DNA of 5,279 bases, taken from positions 1 to 5,279 of the forward strand of contig JAGUWT010000001.1 in assembly GCA_020062205.1 (NCBI GenBank), read 5' to 3'. This DNA is from Thermodesulfovibrionales bacterium (GTDB taxonomy: Bacteria; Nitrospirota; Thermodesulfovibrionia; Thermodesulfovibrionales; SM23-35). The notes beneath the pieces were generated by a model. It searched no databases, was not told the DNA's origin, and saw only the letters and a program-made list of their open reading frames with translations. The position numbers were made by a program, and so were the translations under genes. Of the stretch, positions 1-5,279 are shown one piece after another (within the stretch, counting starts at the first letter, position 1; each line of letters begins with the position of its first letter).

Positions 1-82
1 CCGGTGGGCGGGTGAGGCTTTTGAGGTCAGGCAGTTGATCGAGCTTTGCCCGGTACTGCTCAAGGATGAGGTGCTTCATCAT
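1..82 (-). CDS. N-terminal fragment of an unidentified leftward gene (runs off left edge)
   Basis: Reading leftward from an ATG at 82-80, with a second in-frame ATG at 79-77, the frame stays open to the window edge for about 27 codons, beginning MMKHLILEQYRAKLDQLPDL. I do not recognise the protein. Three things favour this reading. The start falls where the sequence changes from GC-rich to AT-rich, about 72% of third codon positions are G or C, and a plausible leftward promoter lies upstream at 130-158. No strong Shine-Dalgarno sequence is visible before the start. The opposite strand is also open in the exactly complementary codon register (frame 2, ending at a TAG near 101), so the DNA could instead be the last 33 codons of a rightward gene. 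Too little is present to assign a function or choose firmly. Confidence 0.4.
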   Translation of the reverse strand, partial: MMKHLILEQYRAKLDQLPDLKSLTRPP

Positions 83-129
83 GAAATAACCACTTATATG
101 TAGCCATACCAAGTCTAGTAGGATTTATA

Positions 130-158
130 TATATAGCCTTTAATAATACTTTCGGCAA
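130..158 (-). promoter_or_regulatory. Candidate sigma-70 promoter for the leftward gene
   Basis: On the minus strand, TTGCCG (158-153) and TATATA (135-130) are separated by 17 bases. Each hexamer matches the consensus at four of six positions. Transcription would begin near 123 and give a leader of about 40 bases before the ATG at 82. The surrounding DNA is very AT-rich, so such matches occur easily by chance. The -35 box overlaps the palindrome at 155-170, which would suit an operator. Confidence 0.25.
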
Positions 159-170
159 TAAATATATTGC
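155..170. repeat. Perfect inverted repeat GCAATA-4-TATTGC
   Basis: The 16 bases GCAATAAATATATTGC contain two perfect 6-base arms around a 4-base centre. The same GCAATA half-site recurs at 182-187, inside a second perfect palindrome, CAATATTG (183-190). The centres of the two palindromes are about 24 bases apart in a divergent intergenic region. This resembles an operator for a small dimeric repressor, but no regulator is identified and AT-rich DNA produces short palindromes by chance. Confidence 0.3.
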
Positions 171-182
171 TTTTTATCGCTG

Positions 183-190
183 CAATATTG
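183..190. repeat. Short perfect palindrome CAATATTG
   Basis: This 8-base perfect palindrome shares the core CAATA/TATTG with the inverted repeat at 155-170. The preceding base makes a third GCAATA half-site. It may be a second operator site serving the same regulator, and is reported as an association rather than a demonstrated site. Confidence 0.22.
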
Positions 191-203
191 TTGGAGAACT
201 GTT

Positions 204-235
204 GTAGGGTGGCGTGGAGCGCAGCGATACCCACC
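204..235. repeat. GC-rich imperfect hairpin, REP-like element
   Basis: A GC-rich block stands out from its AT-rich surroundings just upstream of the antitoxin-like gene. GGTGG at 208-212 can pair with CCACC at 231-235, and the centre contains GCGC (219-222) with flanking AGCG copies. Its minus strand reads approximately GGTGGGTATCGCTGCGCTCC followed by ACGCCACCCTAC. That layout (GTGGG, a GCG-rich centre, then CCACCC) resembles the short intergenic repeats dispersed in many proteobacterial genomes. The resemblance is from memory, only one copy is in the window, and no partner transposase is present. Confidence 0.35.
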
Positions 236-285
236 ACCACACCGCATAATGCTACAATCAGGCATCAATTCACGGAAACATAGTT

Positions 286-480
286 ATGAGCATACACACC
301 GTTGATCACATCTTGCACGAGGCGGAACGTCTGACCTTCAGCGAGCAACTGACACTGATCCAAAGGCTAAAACAAGTGCTGGCAATGCCTGCAAAGCGCA
401 AACTAAAAACACTGGAACTGGACACCCGTGGTTTCCAATTTGATCGGGAAGAAGCCAATGAGCGGAGAAGCGGTAATTAG
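286..480 (+). CDS. Small antitoxin-like protein (putative type II toxin-antitoxin, possibly partner of a PIN toxin)
   Basis: This 64-residue protein has the look of a short type II antitoxin. Residues about 5-32 form an amphipathic helix with the pattern ILHEAERLTFSEQLTLIQRL, as in small 'addiction module component' proteins. A linker rich in Lys and Ala follows, then a charged C-terminal tail, GFQFDREEANER, of the kind that binds a PIN-domain toxin in VapB-like antitoxins. No DNA-binding domain is obvious. The start at 286 is supported by GGAA at 274-277, eight bases upstream, and a TACAAT -10-like hexamer at 253-258, though no good -35 is seen. A functional toxin gene should follow immediately, but only a 20-codon overlapping ORF is present. 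It is therefore either an orphan antitoxin or part of a broken module. The TA assignment rests on motif style and size, not on a database match. Confidence 0.5.
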   Translation: MSIHTVDHILHEAERLTFSEQLTLIQRLKQVLAMPAKRKLKTLELDTRGFQFDREEANERRSGN

Positions 481-520
481 TGTGATGATATTAGTCAAGT
501 TTCAACAGACTATGATATAA
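458..520 (+). pseudogene. Possible remnant of toxin gene start (truncated partner of the 286-480 antitoxin)
   Basis: A 20-codon ORF starts at the ATG at 458-460 inside the last codons of the antitoxin-like gene, in a different frame, and reads MSGEAVISVMILVKF before stopping at 518-520. Many type II TA pairs overlap in this way, and a PIN toxin would be expected to continue as a hydrophobic strand followed by a catalytic Asp (pattern VxxDTxxL). Here the hydrophobic strand is present but no Asp follows and the frame ends. The GC content collapses at about 481, near codon 8, so the rest of the toxin may have been replaced by the low-GC block. It could equally be a chance ORF. Confidence 0.25.
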
Positions 521-521
521 A
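492..521 (+). promoter_or_regulatory. Candidate sigma-70 promoter for the nuclease gene
   Basis: TAGTCA (492-497) and TATAAA (516-521) are separated by 18 bases and match the -35 and -10 consensus at four and five of six positions. A start near 528 would give a leader of about 28 bases before the ATG at 556. An alternative pair, TTGACT (525-530) with TATGTT (547-552), would start transcription at or inside the start codon and is less attractive. Because the region is AT-rich, both are low-certainty guesses. Confidence 0.25.
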
Positions 522-555
522 TAATTGACTTTAAAATAATCAGGCTTATGTTCAT

Positions 556-2592
556 ATGGATATAGAAAAATTCATAACTCTTTGTCAAGAAAATACATCA
601 GATTTTTCTTCAATGGACTATCTTAATATAGCCGAGCATTTTGACTTAATTGAAGAAAAAAACGTTTTAAATCAAGAAAATATAATCAAAAAAATCCAAA
701 GCAAAATTCAGAAATCATTAAAAGTTGAAAATGGATTAAACATAAGGTCATTCAGAAAAGATTTGGCAGTAAAATACTTCTTAGATGAAAATATAAACCG
801 TGATTACTTTAACATTATTGGAAGTATAGCCATATCATTAGACTTGACTGATAAATTAACTAAAGACCCTGAGAACTGGAAATCAGCAATTGTGTATGCA
901 AAAGCACTTGCAAAACTTGCAAATCATAGATCAACTGATTTTGCCGAACACACTTACCGCAAAGAGAAGTATATAGCAGAAGCAATAAAATTTTTTAGTC
1001 GAATGAACATTAAGATACTCATCAATGATGGAATTATCATAGCAAGTAAAGATGATCAGCAAAAAATATTTAATGCTATAGAGTATAGAGCGAAAAAACT
1101 TGGTGGTAATTTTATATACAATATAATAAATAATACAAATCATTTGCTTAGTGAAAAGCAAGACAGATATTTTAGCCAACAGAATCCAAATAATAAAAAT
1201 CCATTAGTTCCGTGGGGCTATTTACTTAAGGTATCACTGAGATATTTAAATACACCAGAAAATAAAACAAAAGGTAATGTTATTTTTAAGGAAATAATTT
1301 CTATTTCCAAACATTATGCTGCACTATATAGTTTTCAAGAATATTCTCAGTTTGAAAGTCTAAACTTAAAAAATGAAAGACTTATAGATTATCTTCATAA
1401 AACATCATTAGCAGATCAAATTTTCAATTTTGAACAATTATCTACACATCACCTGAGAGAAATCATTTGGAGTTTGTACGATACAGATGAGTTTGATAGT
1501 ATAATTAATACGCGAATGTATTTACAAGTAATTCATGAATTAATAACCATCCAAGAGTCATGTTTTCCTGCAAGATTTAATTTACATGACATCACAGAGC
1601 GATTAAGTCATTTGATTTCAGCATCTGATTTGAGCTATATTCTAGACTCCCTATCTCATAAAACGGAAGAGTTAAATAAAGGCTTTATCTCCCTGAATGA
1701 TGGAGCTAATAAAAATCATACATTCATGCCACTGATAAGAATCAAGCACCATGAATATATTTTTATTAAAAAATCACTTTTTAATTTTGGATTTTATGAT
1801 GTAATCACATCTACTATAAGAAAGAAAAATAAACATATTGATGAAATTATCGGGCATAAGATAGAAAAGTTGATTTCCGAAAAATTAACTTCCAAAAATA
1901 TCACTCATTTTAATAATGAAAAATATAAAACCCCATCTGAATTCAGAAAAAAATATTTTGAGATCAATCAACAAAGAAAAGATGGAGAATGTGACATCAT
2001 CATAGAAACCGATTCTTCAATTATTTTTCTTGAAATAAAGAAAAAAATCTTAACTCGGCAATCATTATCTGGTTCCGTCGCTCATATTTTAAATGACTTA
2101 TCAAAAAGTTATTTTGCTGCTCAAGTTCAAATTGGGTGGCATGAGTCTATTCTTAGAGAGAATGATTTTATTGAGTTTGACTCAGGAAAGAAACTTGAAC
2201 TTAGAGGAAGAGATATTGAAAGAATAGCGGTCTCTCTTTTTGATTTTTATAGTTTTAATGATAATTTTTTGCTATCCGAGTTACTACGAGGATTAATTAA
2301 CTCAAGAGTTGATGTGGATGATTATATTGATAAATCCTTAATAAAGGATATTAACAAAAATCTTGACGAATTAAGATTTCAGTTTCGTCTACCAATAATG
2401 GAGCATTACAACAGCGAAGGAAATCCTTTTATTAATCTTAGATTTTTCAGCATTCCTCAGTTGCTAACCATTATTGATAATAGCAATAACCCTGAAAGCT
2501 TTAGAGAAAATATATTTAAGACAAGACATATTACAACAGGATGCAAAGACTGGTATAAAGAGTTTGATTACGTAAAGAAACTAAGGAGCTAA
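556..2592 (+). CDS. Large PD-(D/E)XK nuclease-domain protein of unknown family, putative defence nuclease
   Basis: The protein has 678 residues and no signal peptide or membrane segment that I can see. A PD-(D/E)XK nuclease core is supported by GECDIIIE (477-484), with D480 as the metal-binding Asp, followed by the strand IIFLEIKKK (489-497) carrying E493-I-K495, spaced as in restriction-endonuclease-like folds. Acidic residues E437 or E442 in the preceding helix, and Q523 or Q525 in the following helix, could complete the site. A conserved-looking segment, GRDIERIAVSLFDF (551-564), comes next, then about 115 residues of unknown role. Residues 1-430 look mostly helical and match no domain I can name. 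The start at 556 is the first in-frame Met with only a weak AGG (542-544) upstream; the next Met is residue 20. The gene is very AT-rich, with frequent ATA and AGA codons unlike hsdR, which suggests horizontal transfer. It converges on hsdS, with 64 bases between the stops. Expected role: DNA (or RNA) cleavage in anti-phage defence, inferred from fold and context. Confidence 0.8.
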   Translation: MDIEKFITLCQENTSDFSSMDYLNIAEHFDLIEEKNVLNQENIIKKIQSKIQKSLKVENGLNIRSFRKDLAVKYFLDENINRDYFNIIGSIAISLDLTDKLTKDPENWKSAIVYAKALAKLANHRSTDFAEHTYRKEKYIAEAIKFFSRMNIKILINDGIIIASKDDQQKIFNAIEYRAKKLGGNFIYNIINNTNHLLSEKQDRYFSQQNPNNKNPLVPWGYLLKVSLRYLNTPENKTKGNVIFKEIISISKHYAALYSFQEYSQFESLNLKNERLIDYLHKTSLADQIFNFEQLSTHHLREIIWSLYDTDEFDSIINTRMYLQVIHELITIQESCFPARFNLHDITERLSHLISASDLSYILDSLSHKTEELNKGFISLNDGANKNHTFMPLIRIKHHEYIFIKKSLFNFGFYDVITSTIRKKNKHIDEIIGHKIEKLISEKLTSKNITHFNNEKYKTPSEFRKKYFEINQQRKDGECDIIIETDSSIIFLEIKKKILTRQSLSGSVAHILNDLSKSYFAAQVQIGWHESILRENDFIEFDSGKKLELRGRDIERIAVSLFDFYSFNDNFLLSELLRGLINSRVDVDDYIDKSLIKDINKNLDELRFQFRLPIMEHYNSEGNPFINLRFFSIPQLLTIIDNSNNPESFRENIFKTRHITTGCKDWYKEFDYVKKLRS

Positions 2593-2656
2593 TCATCTCA
2601 ATACATCTGCTTGTTTCTATTTTAGTTCCCTCTATAAAAAATCAAGCTATTAAAAA

Positions 2657-4024
2657 TCATATTCCTAAAAAAGATTTCTTTAAAACCGACTGCTTATTCC
2701 TCTCCGCCCTAACCAACTGCCGCTCAATCTCCCTCAGCAACCTATCCGCCGCCCCCATCTTCTCCTCAATCACCCACAAAATCTCCCGCTGCTCTTCAAC
2801 TGGCGGCAAAGGAAATGCAATCGACCGAAACGTCCCCAAACTGATTTTTTTCTGCGCCACACCTTTTGTCCGTTGAACGATCTGATCCCTAATCAACTGC
2901 GAATTAACAATATGCACATACAGTTCAGAACAATCAATCAAGCTACTCAGTCGCCACTTAATACAATCAGCCGTAATAATCGCATCAGGCTCAGTTTTTG
3001 GATAAATACTGGCATCACCCGGCGGTTCACCCATTTTGGTAATCAACACATCACCACCAGAAACCGAATGCGCTTTGAGTTCTTCCGCCTTTTCTGGCGT
3101 TACATATTTGGCAGTTTCTTTATCATAATTATGGCTACGAATATTTCTGACAAACACTAACGGAACACCTTCATCCCTGTAATCAGATACTTTCAGATTG
3201 CTGCCAAATGGCCCGATAGCCAATGCATAATCATCAGCATTGGCGATTTGTTCAGGTCTGACCCACATCCATGTTGAAGGAATAGGCGGCAATTCACCCT
3301 CAAACCTGTATTCCACAGATTCTTTATATTTTCCTTTCGCTTTTCGTTGTTCCAAAATCCTTTCCAGCAACACCGAAACCGATTCCAACTTATCCTTATT
3401 CTCCTCCCGCCACTCCCTCGTCAACTCCCCCGTAACCGCCGCCTTCAACACCGACTGCCGATACTGCTTAAGCAACCGCCGAGTTTTCTTCAACCCTTCA
3501 ACACCCGCATCAATATGAGAAAAAAGCTCCTCAATCTTGGCAACAATCCGTTTCTGCTGATCGAGTGGTGCAAGTGGAACGACAGTTTCTTTTATGATTT
3601 GCTGATTAATATTAGGTTGCGCCCCACCTTTTCCTTGATCAATCAGCTTTTGACGAATACTTAACAGGTAATAAAATAGATATTTGACATCTACATTTTC
3701 AGGAAGAGTTATGCCACATACAGCCTGATTCGTAGCTGCTTCAAAATTGAGAATAGACAATCTGCCAATAGTTGCACCATACAATGCAATCAACAAGGTT
3801 TCTGGCTTGAATAGCTTTGCACTGGATTTTTCAAGTCCTAACGCGGTAATGTATTCTTCACATGAATTCAGAATGCTATCGTTCAAATCACCAGACTTAA
3901 CCCAAGGAATATCACCACCATAATAATCAGCGATTCCTCTTTTTGGCGTTCCACCACTTGTAGTATGTGCAAAGTCTTTAATCTGCAAAAACTGCCAATC
4001 TTGTTTTTCTGCAACACTACTCAT
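2657..4024 (-). CDS. hsdS: Type I restriction-modification specificity subunit HsdS
   Basis: This 455-residue protein reads DNA targets for a type I restriction-modification complex, binding HsdM and HsdR in the cytoplasm. It has the classic two-half design. The first target recognition domain is about residues 10-150 (SGGTPKRG, then DIPWVKSGDL, later AATNQAV). The central conserved helix is about 150-230 (PLAPLDQQKRIVAKIEELF, then QSVLKAAVTGEL). The second recognition domain is about 250-400 (AIGPFGSNLKVSDY, VPLVFVRNI). The C-terminal conserved helix is about 404-455 (PLPPVEEQREI, then QSVLKKSFLGI). The ATG at 4024-4022 overlaps the hsdR stop by four bases (ATGA), which points to translational coupling in an hsdR-hsdS operon. 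The C-terminus ends at the Gly of the repeat where the central copy continues with EL and more, so a short tail may be missing. GC content is uneven: recognition domains are low, conserved parts near 60%. The length is full for the family, so it is likely functional. Confidence 0.95.
   Translation of the reverse strand: MSSVAEKQDWQFLQIKDFAHTTSGGTPKRGIADYYGGDIPWVKSGDLNDSILNSCEEYITALGLEKSSAKLFKPETLLIALYGATIGRLSILNFEAATNQAVCGITLPENVDVKYLFYYLLSIRQKLIDQGKGGAQPNINQQIIKETVVPLAPLDQQKRIVAKIEELFSHIDAGVEGLKKTRRLLKQYRQSVLKAAVTGELTREWREENKDKLESVSVLLERILEQRKAKGKYKESVEYRFEGELPPIPSTWMWVRPEQIANADDYALAIGPFGSNLKVSDYRDEGVPLVFVRNIRSHNYDKETAKYVTPEKAEELKAHSVSGGDVLITKMGEPPGDASIYPKTEPDAIITADCIKWRLSSLIDCSELYVHIVNSQLIRDQIVQRTKGVAQKKISLGTFRSIAFPLPPVEEQREILWVIEEKMGAADRLLREIERQLVRAERNKQSVLKKSFLGI
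4021..4024 (-). promoter_or_regulatory. ATGA stop/start overlap coupling hsdR to hsdS
   Basis: On the minus strand the hsdS start codon ATG (4024-4022) overlaps the hsdR stop codon TGA (4023-4021). No convincing Shine-Dalgarno sequence precedes it (the upstream bases are GGATATTTGATTGC), so hsdS translation probably depends on ribosomes finishing hsdR. This fixes the hsdS start and keeps S and R production linked. Confidence 0.8.
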
Positions 4025-5279
4025 GCAATCAAATATCCGTTCAGTTCGTTAATGATGGGTTGCAGATCTTTGCCGAACAACTGCCGCGCTTTCAGCAAGC
4101 CGCCGTCCTGATTAAACGGCGTGTAGTCGAAGTCGTCCACGGTCATTTCGGCATTGCTGGCGATCTGGTCTTTGATCTTGCCCAGCCACGCGAGTTGTTC
4201 CGGGGCGAAGTCACGCGGTTGTTGCGCCAGCCAGTTGGCAAAGCGGGTTTCGACCAGTTCGGTGAAGGGTTCGAGTACGTCGCTCAGCCCGGTGGAGAAG
4301 CGGATCAGACTGATGATGTTGGTCAGCAGTTCACGCGGCGGCACGCCCTTGACGCGGTTGTGTTCGAGTTGCGCGTAAGCCTTCCACACCTCCAGCGGCG
4401 CGAGGTGGTACGGTGGCTGTTCGATGGCTTCCGCCAGTGCCTCAATGCGCTCATAACTGAGGTGGCGTTGCTGATAGGGCTGCTGGTAAATGAGCTGGAG
4501 TGCGTCGAGTTCGTCCTGATGGTCGCGGATGAATTGCTGCCAGTGGCGGATCAAAAGCTGTGCCTTTTCCGCGTCATACCCCGCGCTCAGCAGCGCATCG
4601 GCACTGTCGTCAATCAGTTGGTCGGTGTCACGGCGCAGGCTTTCCAGCAATTCGCGCAAGTCGGGGTTGTGGAACGGCTTCACCAGCGCATCCGCCACCG
4701 GTTTGAAAGCTTGCTGGATAGCGGCCTCACTCGGCTGTTCCGCCCCCGTCGCCTGTTGCGCAGCCCGCAGCAGCGTCTCGTCATCGGTAGCTCGGATCAA
4801 TTCCCCCGCCAGCAACGCCAACGGTTGCCCCGCGAGTTCCGCCACCCGCTGACGTTGCGCCGCATTCAGGCGCAAATCCAGCCGGATCAAACGGTTGCCC
4901 AAGGTGCGCAAACTGTCGCTATGGCGGTCGCCGCGTGCCACCTGTTCCAGCAACTTGGCGGTGGAAACATTCGGTTTGCGTTCCAGCGAACGGGTTTCTG
5001 TCTTGTCGGTTTCAGTCACACCCACGCAATCGACCAGCACGAAGCGGCTTTTGCCCGGCGCATCCGGCGTGACCTTGTGCAACTCGTCGGCACTGATTAC
5101 CCGCGTGCCACGCCCCTTCATCTGCTCGTAATACGCCTGACTTTTTACATCGCGCATGAACACCACGCATTCCAGCGGCTTGATGTCCGTCCCCGTAGCA
5201 ATCATATCCACGGTCACAGCAACGCGGTAATGCGGGTCGGTGCGGAACGCCTTGATAGCGTTTTCGGCCTCGCTCTTGC
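4021..5279 (-). CDS. hsdR: Type I restriction enzyme R subunit HsdR, C-terminal part (EcoEI-like; runs off right edge)
   Basis: The open frame continues to the window edge, giving the last 418 residues; the apparent start at the GTG at 5217 is internal. HsdR is the ATP-dependent translocase and endonuclease subunit that cuts unmethylated DNA when bound with HsdM and HsdS. What is visible starts inside the second RecA-like helicase domain. Motif V is VDMIATGTDI (TGTD at 5185-5196), and motif VI is YYEQMKGRGTRVI (QMKGRGTR at about 5101-5126) with its arginine finger. Next comes a helical region, then the C-terminal domain of the EcoEI/type IB R subunit family over roughly the last 120 residues, with the recognisable ending FNQDGGLLKARQLFG and INELNGYLIA. 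The nuclease domain and helicase motifs I-IV lie outside the window. GC content is about 60%, like a resident gene. hsdS follows directly with a 4-base overlap. No frameshift or stop interrupts it. Confidence 0.95.
   Translation of the reverse strand, partial: KSEAENAIKAFRTDPHYRVAVTVDMIATGTDIKPLECVVFMRDVKSQAYYEQMKGRGTRVISADELHKVTPDAPGKSRFVLVDCVGVTETDKTETRSLERKPNVSTAKLLEQVARGDRHSDSLRTLGNRLIRLDLRLNAAQRQRVAELAGQPLALLAGELIRATDDETLLRAAQQATGAEQPSEAAIQQAFKPVADALVKPFHNPDLRELLESLRRDTDQLIDDSADALLSAGYDAEKAQLLIRHWQQFIRDHQDELDALQLIYQQPYQQRHLSYERIEALAEAIEQPPYHLAPLEVWKAYAQLEHNRVKGVPPRELLTNIISLIRFSTGLSDVLEPFTELVETRFANWLAQQPRDFAPEQLAWLGKIKDQIASNAEMTVDDFDYTPFNQDGGLLKARQLFGKDLQPIINELNGYLIA

Noticed and set aside
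481..555. Non-coding RNA partner (retron- or type III TA-like) upstream of the nuclease gene
   Set aside because: The 75-base gap has no strong hairpin or tandem repeats, and no reverse transcriptase or matching toxin follows.
931..1179. 82-codon minus-strand ORF inside the nuclease gene
   Set aside because: It is antisense to an intact longer gene, and its Ile/Phe/Tyr-rich composition is what AT-rich antisense DNA gives by chance; no start signals are visible.
2593..2656. Terminator between the convergent nuclease gene and hsdS
   Set aside because: No GC-rich stem followed by a T-run is present in either direction; only A/T runs without pairing partners are seen.
529..2685. 8-base direct repeat CTTTAAAA at 529-536 and 2678-2685, near both edges of the low-GC block
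   Set aside because: It could be an insertion target duplication, but an 8-mer made almost wholly of A and T recurs easily in such DNA, and the right copy lies within conserved hsdS codons.
2873..3664. Plus-strand ORFs of 92-105 codons antisense to hsdS
   Set aside because: They are shadows of the convincing hsdS coding frame, with low-complexity or Arg/Asn/Pro-rich products and no family resemblance.
4154..5131. Plus-strand ORFs of 74-107 codons antisense to hsdR
   Set aside because: Their Ser/Ala/Cys-rich composition is typical of the antisense of a GC-rich gene; hsdR is strongly supported by helicase motifs on the other strand.

Overview
The window looks like part of a bacterial chromosomal defence/accessory region. 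The host is probably a proteobacterium of moderate to high GC: hsdR and the conserved parts of hsdS are about 60% GC in the lines I counted by hand. No gene here fixes the taxon. My impression that the small antitoxin-like protein and a GC-rich hairpin repeat resemble those of sulfur-oxidising or filamentous gammaproteobacteria (Thiothrix-like) is recall only and weak.

Layout, left to right. At 1-82 there is probably the N-terminal end of a leftward gene running off the left edge. Positions 83-285 are a divergent intergenic region with an AT-rich part holding two palindromes and a possible leftward promoter, then a GC-rich imperfect hairpin element. At 286-480 (+) lies a 64-residue antitoxin-like gene. 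It overlaps a 20-codon ORF (458-520) that could be the leftover start of its deleted toxin partner. From about 481 to about 2690 base composition drops to roughly 22-37% GC. This block holds one large gene (556-2592, +) for a 678-residue protein with an unclassified helical N-terminus and a PD-(D/E)XK nuclease core near residues 435-530. On the right, reading leftward, are hsdR (4021 to beyond the right edge) and hsdS (2657-4024), the restriction and specificity subunits of a type I restriction-modification system. They are joined by a 4-base ATGA stop/start overlap.

Function. HsdR (motor and nuclease) and HsdS (target recognition) need an HsdM methyltransferase, which is not in the window and, if present, most likely lies upstream of hsdR beyond the right edge. 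The low-GC nuclease gene converges on hsdS with only 64 bases between the two stop codons. It looks like a foreign defence cargo gene that arrived between a toxin-antitoxin remnant and the 3' end of hsdS, where hsdS ends abruptly inside its conserved C-terminal repeat. The nuclease gene is the best candidate in the window for an undescribed system. No rRNA, tRNA, CRISPR array, transposase or integrase was seen.
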